A stretch of 64,000 bases of DNA from DAITAZ01 sp036824045 (GTDB lineage: Bacteria > Pseudomonadota > Gammaproteobacteria > Burkholderiales > Rhodocyclaceae), in assembly GCA_036824045.1 (NCBI GenBank), contig DAITAZ010000007.1, positions 1-64,000 on the forward strand, written 5' to 3'. Numbering within the stretch: position 1 is the stretch's first letter; every line of letters begins with the position of its first letter. A program made the position numbers and the translations under genes. Under the pieces are notes generated by a model. It saw only the letters and a program-made list of their open reading frames with translations, was not told where the DNA came from and did no database searches. Below are positions 49,692-59,135 of this stretch, piece by piece.

Positions 49692-50831
49692 ATGAACCAC
49701 AAGATCCGATACAGCATCATTCTGGCGGCCGCCCTGGCGCTGGCCGCCTGCAAGGAAAAACCCTCCACCAGCGTTGCCGACGCGCCCATCGACCCCAGCG
49801 TGGTGGAGGCCGGCGAAGCCTTCGAGGGCAAGCTCAAGGTCGCGCCTCTGGGCACGGCTGCCGTTTCCGAGTCGCTGCGGGTAGCCGGCCGGGTGGACTT
49901 CAACGAACAGAAGGTCATCCGCATTGGCGCCACCGTTACCGGCCGGGTGATGGAGCTCCACGCCAGCCTGGGACAGGCGGTCAAAGTGGGCGAGACCCTG
50001 GCGGTGCTCAACAGCACCGAGCTTTCCGATGCGCAACTGGCTTACCTCAAGGCCCGCTCCCAGGCCGAGCAGGCCAGCCGCGCCGTGGAACGGGCGCGCC
50101 AGCTCTACGCCGCCGACGTGATCGGCCGCGCGGAGCTGCAGCGGCGGGAATCCGAGTTGCACGTGGCCGAGGCGGAGCAGCGTGCCGGCGCCGACCAGTT
50201 GCGGGTGCTGGGCATTGGCGCCCGCGCCATCGAGCGGCTGGGCCGGGAGGGGCACATCAACTCGGTGACGCCGGTGGTGTCTTCCATGAGCGGCGTGGTG
50301 GTGGAGCGCAAGGTGGCCCAGGGCCAGGTGGTGCAGCCCGCCGACGCCATGTTCGTGGTGGCCGATCTCTCCCGCGTGTGGGTGGTGGCCGAGGTGCCGG
50401 AGCAACAGGCCGGCCTGGTGCAGGTGGGGCAGACCGTGGAAATCGAGATCCCCGCCCTGGAAAACCGGGTGAGCGGCAAGCTGGTGTTCATCTCCGACAC
50501 CCTCAATCCGGAAACCCGCACCGTCACCGTGCGCACCGAGCTGGACAACAGCAGCCGTCTGCTCAAGCCCGCCATGCTCGCCACCATGCTCATCCAGTCC
50601 CGCCCGGTGGCGCAGACCGTGGTGCCGGAGCCGGCCGTGGTGCGGGAAAACGACATCGATCACCTGTTCCTCGAATCGAGCGAAAAGGTGTTCCGCCTGG
50701 TGCCAGTGAAGCTCGGTCCGCCCAGCGGCGGCGTGCGGCCCGTGTTTTCCGGCCTCAAGGCCGGAGACCGGGTGGTGGTGGAAGGTGCCTTTCACCTGAA
50801 CAACGAGCGCAAGCGCAAGGAACTGGAGTAA
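49692..50831 (+). CDS. CzcB-type periplasmic adaptor of an HME-RND pump
   Basis: 379 residues with a lipoprotein-like signal (LALAACKEKP, lipid cysteine at about residue 20). Order of domains: beta-barrel/lipoyl (RIGATVTGRVMELHASLGQAVKVGETL), helical hairpin (ARSQAEQASRAVERARQLYAADVIGRAELQR), lipoyl and C-terminal barrel (VQVGQTVEIEIPALENRVSGKLVFISDTLNPETRTVTVRTEL). No His-rich N-terminal extension. Joins the CzcA pump to CzcC. Confidence 0.88.
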   Translation: MNHKIRYSIILAAALALAACKEKPSTSVADAPIDPSVVEAGEAFEGKLKVAPLGTAAVSESLRVAGRVDFNEQKVIRIGATVTGRVMELHASLGQAVKVGETLAVLNSTELSDAQLAYLKARSQAEQASRAVERARQLYAADVIGRAELQRRESELHVAEAEQRAGADQLRVLGIGARAIERLGREGHINSVTPVVSSMSGVVVERKVAQGQVVQPADAMFVVADLSRVWVVAEVPEQQAGLVQVGQTVEIEIPALENRVSGKLVFISDTLNPETRTVTVRTELDNSSRLLKPAMLATMLIQSRPVAQTVVPEPAVVRENDIDHLFLESSEKVFRLVPVKLGPPSGGVRPVFSGLKAGDRVVVEGAFHLNNERKRKELE

Positions 50832-50834
50832 GCC

Positions 50835-53800
50835 ATGATCGAATCGCTGGTACGCGCGGCGCTCAAACAGCGCCTCGTGGTGGTGGTGATCGCCGTGGTG
50901 CTGCTGGCCTTTGGCCTGGATGCGGCGCGCAAGCTCTCGGTGGATGCCTTTCCGGATGTGACCAACGTTCAGGTGCAGATCGCCACCGAGGCGGTGGGGC
51001 GCTCCCCCGAAGAGGTGGAGCGCTTTGTCACCGTGCCGCTGGAAATCAGCATGACCGGCTTGCCCGGGCTGACGGAGATGCGATCCCTGAACAAGCCCGG
51101 CCTGTCCCTCATCACCCTGGTGTTCACCGACAAGACCGACGTGTATTTCGCCCGGCAGTTGGTGATGGAGCGGTTGATCGAGGTGGCCAGCCGCATGCCC
51201 CAGGGGGTGACGCCGGTGCTGGGGCCCGTGTCCACGGGCCTGGGGGAAATCTACCAGTACACCCTGGAGCGGCCCGACGACGGCAACCGGACCCTCAGCC
51301 AGGCGGAGCTGACCCAGCGCCGCATCGCCCAGGACTGGGTGGTGCGGCCGCTGCTGCGCTCCATCCCCGGGGTGGCGGAGATCAATTCCCAGGGCGGCTA
51401 CGTCAAGCAGTACCAGGTGCTGGTCAACCCGGACCGGATGCGCCACTACGGCATCAAGCTGCGGGACGTCTATGAGGCCGTGGCCCGCAACAACGCCAAC
51501 GCGGGCGGCGGCGTGCTGCCCCATTACGCGGAACAGTACCTGATCCGCGGCGTCGGCCTGGTCAAGAGCCTGGACGACATCGGTGCCATCGTGCTCAAGG
51601 AGTCCGGTGCCACCCCGGTGTTCGTGCGCGACGTGGCGCAGGTCAGCCTGGGCCACGACGTGCGCCAGGGAGCGCTGGTGAAGAACGGGGTGACCGAGTC
51701 GGTGGGCGGCGTGGTGATGATGATCGCCGGCGGCAACGCCAAGGCCATCGTCAGCCAGATCAAGGCCAAGGTGGCCGAGATCAACGGCAAGGGCATGCTG
51801 CCCGACGGACTGAAGATCGTGCCCTACTATGACCGCTCCGAGCTGGTGGATGCGGCCCTGGAGACGGTGATCAAGGTGCTGATCGAGGGCGTGATCTTCG
51901 TCGTGATCGTGCTTTTCCTCTTTCTCGGGGACGTGCGCTCCAGTCTGATCGTGGTGGCCACGCTGGTGGTGACGCCCCTGGTCACCTTCATGGTGATGAA
52001 TCACTACGGCATCTCGGCCAACCTGATGAGTCTGGGGGGGCTGGCCATCGCCATCGGACTGATGGTGGACGGCTCGGTGGTGGTGGTGGAAAACGCCTTT
52101 GCCCGCCTGGGCCACGGAGCGGAGGAGGGCGGCAGCCGTGTGCGCATCATCTTCGATGCGGTGAAGGAGGTGGCTACGCCGGTCATCTTCGGCGTCGGCA
52201 TCATCATCCTGGTGTTCCTGCCGCTGATGACCCTCAAGGGCATGGAAGGCAAGATGTTCGCGCCGCTGGCCTACACCATCGCCATTGCCCTGGGGGTGTC
52301 GCTCATTCTTTCCCTGACCCTGTCGCCGGTGCTTTCCTCCTACCTGCTCAAGGGCGGGGCCGAGCACGACACCCGCTTCATCGCCCTGCTCAAGCGCCCC
52401 TACCTGCCCATGCTGGACTGGGCCATCGCCAACGGCAAGAAGACCGTCGGGCTGGCTGTGGCGCTGTTTGCCGGGGCGCTCATGCTGCTGCCCTTCCTGG
52501 GGACGGCCTTCATCCCGGAAATGAAGGAAGGCTCGGTGGTGCCGGGCATCAACCGCGTACCCAACATCTCCCTGGACGAATCCATCCGCATGGAACAGGA
52601 AGCCATGCGCCTGGTGATGGAGGTGCCGGGGGTAAAGAGCGCCGTCTCCGGCGTGGGCCGGGGCGAATCCCCCGCCGACCCCCAGGGGCAGAACGAATCC
52701 ACCCCCATCGTCAGCCTCAAGCCACGGGACGAATGGCCCGCGGGCTGGAACCAGGACGACATCGCCGGCGCCATCCGCGACAAGCTTGCGGCCCTGCCGG
52801 GGGTGCAGATCGTGATGGCCCAGCCCATCTCCGACCGGGTGGACGAGATGGTCACCGGTGTGCGCTCCGACGTGGCGATCAAGATCTTCGGCGACGATCT
52901 CGAGCAACTGCGCAACAAGGCCAACGAGATCGCCCGGGTGGCCGGCAGCATCACCGGCGCCCAGGACCTGCGGGTGGAGCGGGTCACGGGCCAGCAGTAC
53001 CTCTCCATCGAGATCGACCGCCCCGCCATCGCCCGGCACGGGCTCAACGTGGCGGACGTGCACGACATGATCGAGGTGGCCATCGGCGGCAAGGTGGTCA
53101 CCGACATCTTCGAGGGGGAGCGGCGCTTTTCGGCCGTGGTCCGTCTGCCCGAGGGCTTCCGCAACAACATCGAGGCCATCCGTCACATGCTCATCGCCGC
53201 CCCCAATGGCGCCCAGGTGCCCATGGAGAGTGTGGCCCGCATCAGCGTCAACGATGGTCCGGCCCAGATCAGCCGCGAAACCGGCAAGCGCCGCATCGTC
53301 GTCGGCGTGAATGTGAAGGACCGCGACCTGGGCGGCTTCGTGGCGGAACTGCAGCAGGCGGTGGAAAAGAAAGTGGCCCTGCCCGAGGGCTACTATCTCG
53401 AGTGGGGGGGGCAGTTCCAGAACATGGAGCGGGCCCTGGGGCACCTTTCCATCATCGTGCCGGTGACGGTGGGGGCCATCTTCTTCCTGCTCTTCCTGCT
53501 CTTCAACTCGCTGCGCTTTGCCACCCTCATCATCACCGTGCTGCCCTTCGCGTCCATCGGCGGGGTGATTGCTCTCTTCATCACCGGCGAGTATCTCTCG
53601 GTGCCGGCATCGGTGGGCTTCATCGCCCTGTGGGGGATCGCCGTGCTCAACGGGGTGGTGCTGGTGAGCTACATCCGCGGCCTGCGCAACGACGGCATGC
53701 CCCTGGCCGAGGCGGTCAAGTCCGGCACCATCGCCCGCTTCCGCCCGGTGATGATGACGGCCACCGTGGCCATGCTCGGGCTGGTGCCCTTCCTCTTCGC

Positions 53801-53936
53801 CACCGGTCCGGGCTCCGAAGTGCAGCGCCCCCTGGCCATCGTGGTGATCGGCGGGCTCATCACCTCCACCCTGCTGACCCTGGTGGTGCTGCCCGCGCTC
53901 TACAAGTGGTTTGACGACCAGCCCTTCGAGGCCTGA
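50835..53936 (+). CDS. CzcA-type heavy-metal efflux RND transporter
   Basis: 1033 residues with the HME-RND architecture: helix 1, a large periplasmic loop, helices 2-6, second loop, helices 7-12. The TM4 proton-relay segment reads AIAIGLMVDGSVVVVEN (404-420). Compared with C. metallidurans CzcA (DFGIIVDG), D402 is replaced by A406, D408 is kept as D412 and E415 as E419, which is closer to CusA (AIGAMVD). So Zn/Co/Cd should not be assumed; Cu/Ag or another metal is possible. A PII-like gene follows 54 bp later. Confidence 0.88.
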   Translation: MIESLVRAALKQRLVVVVIAVVLLAFGLDAARKLSVDAFPDVTNVQVQIATEAVGRSPEEVERFVTVPLEISMTGLPGLTEMRSLNKPGLSLITLVFTDKTDVYFARQLVMERLIEVASRMPQGVTPVLGPVSTGLGEIYQYTLERPDDGNRTLSQAELTQRRIAQDWVVRPLLRSIPGVAEINSQGGYVKQYQVLVNPDRMRHYGIKLRDVYEAVARNNANAGGGVLPHYAEQYLIRGVGLVKSLDDIGAIVLKESGATPVFVRDVAQVSLGHDVRQGALVKNGVTESVGGVVMMIAGGNAKAIVSQIKAKVAEINGKGMLPDGLKIVPYYDRSELVDAALETVIKVLIEGVIFVVIVLFLFLGDVRSSLIVVATLVVTPLVTFMVMNHYGISANLMSLGGLAIAIGLMVDGSVVVVENAFARLGHGAEEGGSRVRIIFDAVKEVATPVIFGVGIIILVFLPLMTLKGMEGKMFAPLAYTIAIALGVSLILSLTLSPVLSSYLLKGGAEHDTRFIALLKRPYLPMLDWAIANGKKTVGLAVALFAGALMLLPFLGTAFIPEMKEGSVVPGINRVPNISLDESIRMEQEAMRLVMEVPGVKSAVSGVGRGESPADPQGQNESTPIVSLKPRDEWPAGWNQDDIAGAIRDKLAALPGVQIVMAQPISDRVDEMVTGVRSDVAIKIFGDDLEQLRNKANEIARVAGSITGAQDLRVERVTGQQYLSIEIDRPAIARHGLNVADVHDMIEVAIGGKVVTDIFEGERRFSAVVRLPEGFRNNIEAIRHMLIAAPNGAQVPMESVARISVNDGPAQISRETGKRRIVVGVNVKDRDLGGFVAELQQAVEKKVALPEGYYLEWGGQFQNMERALGHLSIIVPVTVGAIFFLLFLLFNSLRFATLIITVLPFASIGGVIALFITGEYLSVPASVGFIALWGIAVLNGVVLVSYIRGLRNDGMPLAEAVKSGTIARFRPVMMTATVAMLGLVPFLFATGPGSEVQRPLAIVVIGGLITSTLLTLVVLPALYKWFDDQPFEA

Positions 53937-53990
53937 CCCGCCGCGCCCGGGGCCCGGCCCCGGGCGGGCACGCATCACACGGAGAACATG

Positions 53991-54335
53991 ATGAAGGAAA
54001 TCCGCGCCATCATCCGCCCCGACAAACTGCCCAAGCTGCGCACCGCCCTGCGGGCGCTGGCGGGCTTTCCCGGCATGTCGGTGAGCAAGGTGGAAGGCTT
54101 CGGCGCCCCCAGCCGCCACGTGCCCCACAACATCAAGGAGGAGCTGACCGACTACTCCCACAAGTGCCGCATCGAGATCGTCGCCCCCGACGAAATGGCC
54201 GACCCCATCGTGGACTGCATCGTCAAGGTGGCCCAAACCGGCCAGGCGGGCGACGGCCTGGTGTGGGTGACGGACGTGGAGCGGGCGGTCTTCCTGCGCA
54301 AGACCTTGCATACCCCGCCGCCAGGCGGCAATTGA
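53991..54335 (+). CDS. PII-family signalling protein linked to metal efflux (PII-NG type)
   Basis: 114 residues from the second of two adjacent ATGs (53988, 53991), chosen because GGAG at 53981-53984 is better spaced. PII fold order is clear: KEIRAIIRPDKLPKLRTAL, SVSKVEGFG, KCRIEIVAPDEMADPIVDCIVKVAQTGQAGDGLVWVTDVERAV. The T-loop (about residues 38-54, ending HNIKEELTDYSHK) lacks the uridylylation ELYRGAEY motif and has histidines instead, so control by GlnD is unlikely. A PII subgroup encoded next to CzcA genes (PII-NG) has been described; a sensor role for metal or nucleotide is inference. Confidence 0.85.
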   Translation: MKEIRAIIRPDKLPKLRTALRALAGFPGMSVSKVEGFGAPSRHVPHNIKEELTDYSHKCRIEIVAPDEMADPIVDCIVKVAQTGQAGDGLVWVTDVERAVFLRKTLHTPPPGGN

Positions 54336-54448
54336 TGTCCCGGGGGGCGCCAGGCCCCCCGAAACGTCCGCTCCATGCGCCCCGGCCCCACCGGGAGGCC
54401 GGGAACTTCATGGCAGTAATTGCACTCCCACCTATTCTTCTGAATATG

Positions 54449-54481
54449 ATTCGTGAAATTTGTCACGAATTACTCACGAAT
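54449..54481 (+). promoter_or_regulatory. Triple ATTCGTGA/TCACGAAT repeat, operator-like
   Basis: ATTCGTGA (54449-54456), 6 bases, TCACGAAT (54463-54470), 3 bases, TCACGAAT (54474-54481). The first two form a perfect inverted repeat. TATGAT at 54445-54450 is a possible -10 box just in front (TTGCAC at 54420-54425 as -35, long 19-base spacer), so a bound protein would block transcription of the acyltransferase gene. The region 54336-54448 otherwise holds nothing. Confidence 0.5.
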
Positions 54482-54494
54482 AGGGCTTTACGAG

Positions 54495-55667
54495 GTGCAG
54501 ATTACTGACTCCAGAACCAACTCTCCCGCCGCCACGTCTCCCACCCCCGCCCGCTCTGGCGAACCCCTGACCTTCATCGTTGCCCTGCGCGCCATCGCCG
54601 CACTGGTCATCGTCTGGCATCACTTCGCCATCTATCCCCCCCTGCGGGAATGGGCCGCGCCCCTCTTCGGTTCCGCGCTGGACTGGCTGCAACACCACGC
54701 GCGCACCACCCAGGTGTTTTTCGCCATCAGCGGCTACCTCATGGCCCGCAGCATGAGCAGCCGTGCCTGGGGGCTGCGTCAGGTGGGCGGCTTCATCCTC
54801 CAGCGCTACTGCCGGCTCGGCCTGCCCTACCTCGGTGCCATCGCGCTGGTGGTGCTGGCCTACGCCTTCGCCCGGGACTGGATGCCCGACGAGGTGGTGG
54901 GCGCGCCCGTCTCCTGGCCCCAGTTCCTCGCCCACCTCTTCTTCCTGCAGGACCTGCTCGGCTTCGAGCAGCTCTCAGCCGGCATGTGGTTCGTCTGCAT
55001 CAATTTCCAGCTCGGGCTCGTGTATGTGGCCGGACTCTGGCTGCGGGACAAGGTGGCCGCCGCCCGGCTCGACATGGTGGGCCTGATCGGCTGGCCCCTG
55101 GCCGCGCTCTCCCTCTTCCACTTCAACCTCGATCCCGCCTGGGATGGCTGGTGGCTGTACTTCTTCCCCTACTTCTTCCTCGGCGTCGTCATCCAGCGCA
55201 GCCTGCGCCGCGGCGCGCCGCACACCGAATTCCTGCTCTACCTCGCCATGCTCGCCGCCGCCATGGCCTTCGAATGGCGCTGGCGCCTGCTCTCCGCCGT
55301 CCTCGTCGGCCTGATGCTCTACACCACCGAAGCCTCCGGCCTGGCCCGCCGCTGGCCCCGCAGCCGCATCGTGCACCGCATCGGGCAGATCTCCTTCAGC
55401 CTCTTCCTCGTGCACTTCCCCGTGCTCGTGCTGGTCGGCGCCCTCTGGGTCCGTCAGGACTGGACCAGCCCCGAAGCCGCCACCGCCGGGCTCGTGGTCG
55501 CCTTCATCGCCAGCCTCGCCGCCGCCGAAGTCTTCCACCGCCTGGTCGAAGCCCCCTCCGCACGGCTGGCACGCCGCGTGCGCACGTCCGGCCCCCGGCA
55601 AGAAGACGCCCGCGCCCAGCCCCCCCGTCCGGCCCGGGGGTGGCAGGCGGCGCTGGCCAACAGGTGA
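54495..55667 (+). CDS. Acyltransferase family 3 (OafA/YrhL-like) membrane protein
   Basis: 390 residues from the GTG at 54495; an in-frame GTG at 54453 would add 14 residues but lies inside the operator-like repeats and ahead of the likely transcript start. Ten or so helices; FIVALRAIAALVIVWHHF is the conserved start with R and H residues needed for acyl transfer, QVFFAISGYLMARS the second motif. Probably O-acetylates a surface polysaccharide. Codes a Pro/Arg-rich cytosolic tail. Unrelated neighbours (PII gene, copper receptor) give no substrate hint. Confidence 0.8.
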   Translation: MQITDSRTNSPAATSPTPARSGEPLTFIVALRAIAALVIVWHHFAIYPPLREWAAPLFGSALDWLQHHARTTQVFFAISGYLMARSMSSRAWGLRQVGGFILQRYCRLGLPYLGAIALVVLAYAFARDWMPDEVVGAPVSWPQFLAHLFFLQDLLGFEQLSAGMWFVCINFQLGLVYVAGLWLRDKVAAARLDMVGLIGWPLAALSLFHFNLDPAWDGWWLYFFPYFFLGVVIQRSLRRGAPHTEFLLYLAMLAAAMAFEWRWRLLSAVLVGLMLYTTEASGLARRWPRSRIVHRIGQISFSLFLVHFPVLVLVGALWVRQDWTSPEAATAGLVVAFIASLAAAEVFHRLVEAPSARLARRVRTSGPRQEDARAQPPRPARGWQAALANR

Positions 55668-55826
55668 GTGCCCGACCTCTGCGCGCCAGACGGGATTCGC
55701 CCCGGCTGCGCGGCGCACGCTGCGACAATATGCCGCAGTACATTCGTATATTTGATTGCGTCGAATCAAGGGTCTTGGAGATGGGTGCCGATACGTTAGC
55801 GCCCATTCTTGCCAAGGGGAAAACGC

Positions 55827-57896
55827 ATGTATCCAAGACCCAGAACCTTGTGCCTGGCCATTGCCCTGGCACTTCCCGCCCTCGCTCAGGCGACCGAGGC
55901 CGCTCCCCAGCTGGAGCCCGTGGTGGTTACCGCGCCGGCCATGGAGCAACCGCTGGTGGTCACCACCAATCCAAAGGCCCCCCGCCAGCCGGTGCCTGCC
56001 CATGACGGGGCGGATTACCTCAAGACCATTCCCGGCTTCTCGGTCATCCGCAAGGGCGGAACGGATGGGGATCCGGTGTTTCGTGGCATGGCGGGCTCCC
56101 GCCTGAACATCCTGCTCGATGGCGAGCAGATACTCGGTGGTTGTGGCATGCGCATGGACCCCCCGACCGCCTACGTCTTCCCGGAGGCCTACGATCGCAT
56201 CACGGTGATCAAGGGGCCACAAAGCGTGCTGAATGGTCCGGGAAGCTCGGCGGGGGCCGTGCTGTTCGAGCGGGACGTGAAGCGCTTTGCCGCGCCGGGC
56301 TGGAAAGCCAGCGGCAGCCTCACGGGCGGCAGCTTTGGCCGTCACGACGAGGTGATCGACCTGCGCGCCGGCAGCCCCGGCTTCTATGTGCAGGGGGCCG
56401 GCACCCAGTCTCGCTCCGGCGATTACAAGGACGGTGACGGCCGCTCCGTCCATTCCCGCTATGACCGCTGGAGCGTCAACGCAGCCGTGGGCTGGACGCC
56501 GGACGACCACACCCGTCTGGAACTGTCCGCCGCCACCAGCGACGGCGAGGCGGCGTATGGCGACCGCTCCATGGACGGCGTCAAATTCAAGCGTACCAAC
56601 TACGGCATCAAGTTCCAGAAGCGGAACCTCTCGCCCCTGGTGGATAAGGTCGATGCGAGCGTTTACTACAACTACATCGACCACGTGATGGACAACTACA
56701 GCCTGCGCACTTTCACATCCACCGCCATGATGCCGAACCGCTCGGTAAGCAATCCGGATCGGGAGACGACGGGTGGTCGCGCCCTCTTGGGGCTACGCCT
56801 GTCCGACCGCACCCGGGCTGACGTGGGAGTGGACTTCCAGGCCAACAAGCACACCTTGCGCGCCACCATGAACCAGACCCTGATGCCCTACGAGGCCCGG
56901 CCCCGGGTGGAAGACGCCAACTTCCGCAATCAGGGTCTCTTCGGCGAGATCACGCACTACTTGGGTGAACGGGACCGCCTGATCGCCGGCCTGCGTGCCG
57001 ACGCCTGGAAGGCCCAGGACAAACGCGCCAGCATTACCCTCGGGTCGGGCGCCATGGCGAGCACGGTGCTCAACCCGACCGCCGGCAAGCGCCACAGTGC
57101 CACCCTCAAGAGCGGCTTCGCCCGCTTTGAGCGCGACCTGGCGGGCAGCGCTTCCACCGTCTACGCCGGTCTGGGTCACAGCGAACGCTTCCCTGACTAC
57201 TGGGAACTGATCTCCGCCAGCAAGGAAAGCGCCACCAGCATCAGTGCCTTCGACACCCGGCCCGAGAAGACCACCCAGCTTGATATCGGTCTCATCCACA
57301 AGGCAGGCCCCTGGTCCGCCTCGGTGTCCGGCTTCTATAACCGGATCAACGACTTCATCATGATCCAGTCCGGCGTGGTCAAGACCGGGCCCGTCCGCAC
57401 CGTCACCATCACCCGCAATGTGGATGCCACCACTTGGGGTGCCGAAGCCGGCCTCGGCTACGCCTTTGCCACCCACTGGAAAGGCGATTTGTCCTTCGCC
57501 TATGTGCGTGGCAGCAATGACAGCGATGGCACGCCCCTGGCCCAACTGCCGCCGCTCGAAGGCCGTCTCGGCCTCACCTACGACAACAAGGTGTGGACCG
57601 CCGGCGCCCTGTGGCGTCTGGTCAGCGCCCAGACCCGCGTCGATCCCAACAAGGGCAACATCGTTGGCCAGGACATTGGCCGCAGCGCAGGCTTTGGCGT
57701 GCTCTCCCTCAACGCCGGCTACCGGGTCCGCAAAGGCGTGCTGATCAGCGCCGGCATGGACAACCTGTTCGACAAGACTTACGCCGAACACATCAGCCGC
57801 ACCGGCCAGACCATGATTTCCGGCTACGAGCAAACGACCCGGATCAACGAGCCTGGCCGTACTCTCTGGCTCAAGGCCAACCTGGCGCTGGATTGA
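55827..57896 (+). CDS. oprC: TonB-dependent copper receptor, OprC/NosA-like
   Basis: 689 residues from the ATG at 55827 (AAGGGGA upstream; an earlier TTG is less likely). Signal peptide (LCLAIALALPALAQA), TonB box-like LEPVVVTAP, plug domain, C-terminal barrel. The segment GGCGMRMDPPTAYVFPEAYD carries C106-x3-M110, the pair that binds copper in Pseudomonas OprC. Predicted to import copper across the outer membrane. Near the HME-RND metal pump, but with its own 159-bp upstream region. Confidence 0.88.
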   Translation: MYPRPRTLCLAIALALPALAQATEAAPQLEPVVVTAPAMEQPLVVTTNPKAPRQPVPAHDGADYLKTIPGFSVIRKGGTDGDPVFRGMAGSRLNILLDGEQILGGCGMRMDPPTAYVFPEAYDRITVIKGPQSVLNGPGSSAGAVLFERDVKRFAAPGWKASGSLTGGSFGRHDEVIDLRAGSPGFYVQGAGTQSRSGDYKDGDGRSVHSRYDRWSVNAAVGWTPDDHTRLELSAATSDGEAAYGDRSMDGVKFKRTNYGIKFQKRNLSPLVDKVDASVYYNYIDHVMDNYSLRTFTSTAMMPNRSVSNPDRETTGGRALLGLRLSDRTRADVGVDFQANKHTLRATMNQTLMPYEARPRVEDANFRNQGLFGEITHYLGERDRLIAGLRADAWKAQDKRASITLGSGAMASTVLNPTAGKRHSATLKSGFARFERDLAGSASTVYAGLGHSERFPDYWELISASKESATSISAFDTRPEKTTQLDIGLIHKAGPWSASVSGFYNRINDFIMIQSGVVKTGPVRTVTITRNVDATTWGAEAGLGYAFATHWKGDLSFAYVRGSNDSDGTPLAQLPPLEGRLGLTYDNKVWTAGALWRLVSAQTRVDPNKGNIVGQDIGRSAGFGVLSLNAGYRVRKGVLISAGMDNLFDKTYAEHISRTGQTMISGYEQTTRINEPGRTLWLKANLALD

Positions 57897-57944
57897 TCCG
57901 GCGGTGGGCCCCGCCTGGCATGACCGGGCGGGAGCGCCAACCCC

Positions 57945-58982
57945 TCACCGCTCCCGATACTCTCCCGGCCTCACGCCCGTCCATTTCTTGAAGGCGCGGT
58001 GGAAGGCGCTGGTTTCGGCGAAGCCCAGTTCGCTGGCGATGCTGAGGATGCTCTGGCTGGTTTCGTTGAGGAGCGAGATGGCCAGATCGCGGCGCAGGTC
58101 GTCCATGATGCCGCGGTAGGACTGGCCTTCGTCGTCCAGGCGGCGGCGCAGGGTGGCGGGGGAGAGGTTGAGCTGATGGGCCAGGGTGGCGAAGTCGGGC
58201 CACTCGGGGGGCGGGAGGTTGCGCAGGCGGCGGCGGATGCGGGCGGCCAGCCCGGTGCTGTTCTTGTATTTGACGAGGAAGTTGGCGGGCGCGGCGCGGA
58301 GGAACTGCTTCATGCTGGCCTCGTTCTGCACATTGGGCATGGCCAGGAATTCGGCGGGGAAGCTGATGCCGGTGCCGGGCTGGCCGAAGTGCAGGGTGCG
58401 GGAAAAGAGCACCCGCCATTCGTTGCTGTAGGGGGGCTCGGGGCAGCGGAAGTCCGCCTGGTGCACGGGGATGCGCCGGCCAATGAGCCAGCAGGCCAGG
58501 CCGTGGAGCATGAGCAGGTAGGTGCCGTAGGCGAAGGCGCGCTTGGGGGCGGGCGGGTCGTCGCCGGGGGCGGCGGGCAGGTCCCGCAGGCGCAGGTGGG
58601 CGAGTTCGCCTTCCACCGTCAGTTCGCCGGCCAGTTCGTCCAGCACCACGCGCAGGAAGCGCAGGGCGCGGCGCAGGGCGCGTTCCAGGGTGTCGCTGTG
58701 GATGATGGCGTGGCAGAGCAGGGTGAAGCTGCCGGCTTTCATGGGGTGGCGGTCCATGCCGAAGAACTCGTCGTCGATGGCGCGGGCGATGTGGTGCCAC
58801 AATTCGCCATACTGGCGCGAGGAGATGCGTGCGCCGGGCCGGTCCAGCAGCTCGCGGGAGATGCCGGCGGCCTTGAGCAGTTGCAGCCGGTCCAGCCCCC
58901 GCGGGGCGGCGCAGACGAGGGCTTCTTCCACAAAGCAGATGGCGATGGTGCCTTTTTCGGCCTGGGGTGCTTCCATGGGCAT
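57945..58982 (-). CDS. AraC-family transcriptional regulator
   Basis: 345 residues from the ATG at 58982 (a second ATG lies two codons later). The N-terminal ligand domain (about 1-230) belongs to the arabinose-binding-like group (LLKAAGISRELLDRPGARISSRQYGELW, DEFFGMDRHPMKAGSFTLLCHAIIH), as in OruR/ArgR-type regulators; the C-terminal double HTH has LAHQLNLSPATLRRRLDDEGQSY and IASELGFAETSAFHRAFKKWTGVRPGEYR. Divergent from the acyl-CoA operon with a 153-bp spacer, so it probably controls that operon; the inducer is unknown. Confidence 0.85.
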   Translation of the reverse strand: MPMEAPQAEKGTIAICFVEEALVCAAPRGLDRLQLLKAAGISRELLDRPGARISSRQYGELWHHIARAIDDEFFGMDRHPMKAGSFTLLCHAIIHSDTLERALRRALRFLRVVLDELAGELTVEGELAHLRLRDLPAAPGDDPPAPKRAFAYGTYLLMLHGLACWLIGRRIPVHQADFRCPEPPYSNEWRVLFSRTLHFGQPGTGISFPAEFLAMPNVQNEASMKQFLRAAPANFLVKYKNSTGLAARIRRRLRNLPPPEWPDFATLAHQLNLSPATLRRRLDDEGQSYRGIMDDLRRDLAISLLNETSQSILSIASELGFAETSAFHRAFKKWTGVRPGEYRER

Positions 58983-59135
58983 GGCATCGGGGGGAAGTGG
59001 CAAATTCTCGCACCAAACTTGAGCGATTGCGGCATTGGGAACGGCGCCCCGCTTTCCTAAAGTTGCAGGCTTGGTCGCGGGTGCGATCAGCCGCCGGCGA
59101 CCGGCTTGGCAATCCAACTAGGAGGCGAGAAGAGC

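Noticed and set aside
53937..53980. GC-rich hairpin between the RND pump and PII genes as terminator
   Set aside because: Stem is present (CGCCCGGGGCC-type arms) but no T-run follows, and the genes are likely co-transcribed.
49611..54311. 1566-codon minus-strand ORF across the metal efflux operon
   Set aside because: Low-complexity His/Asp/Gly shadow frame opposite CzcB, CzcA and PII genes, which have clear family motifs.
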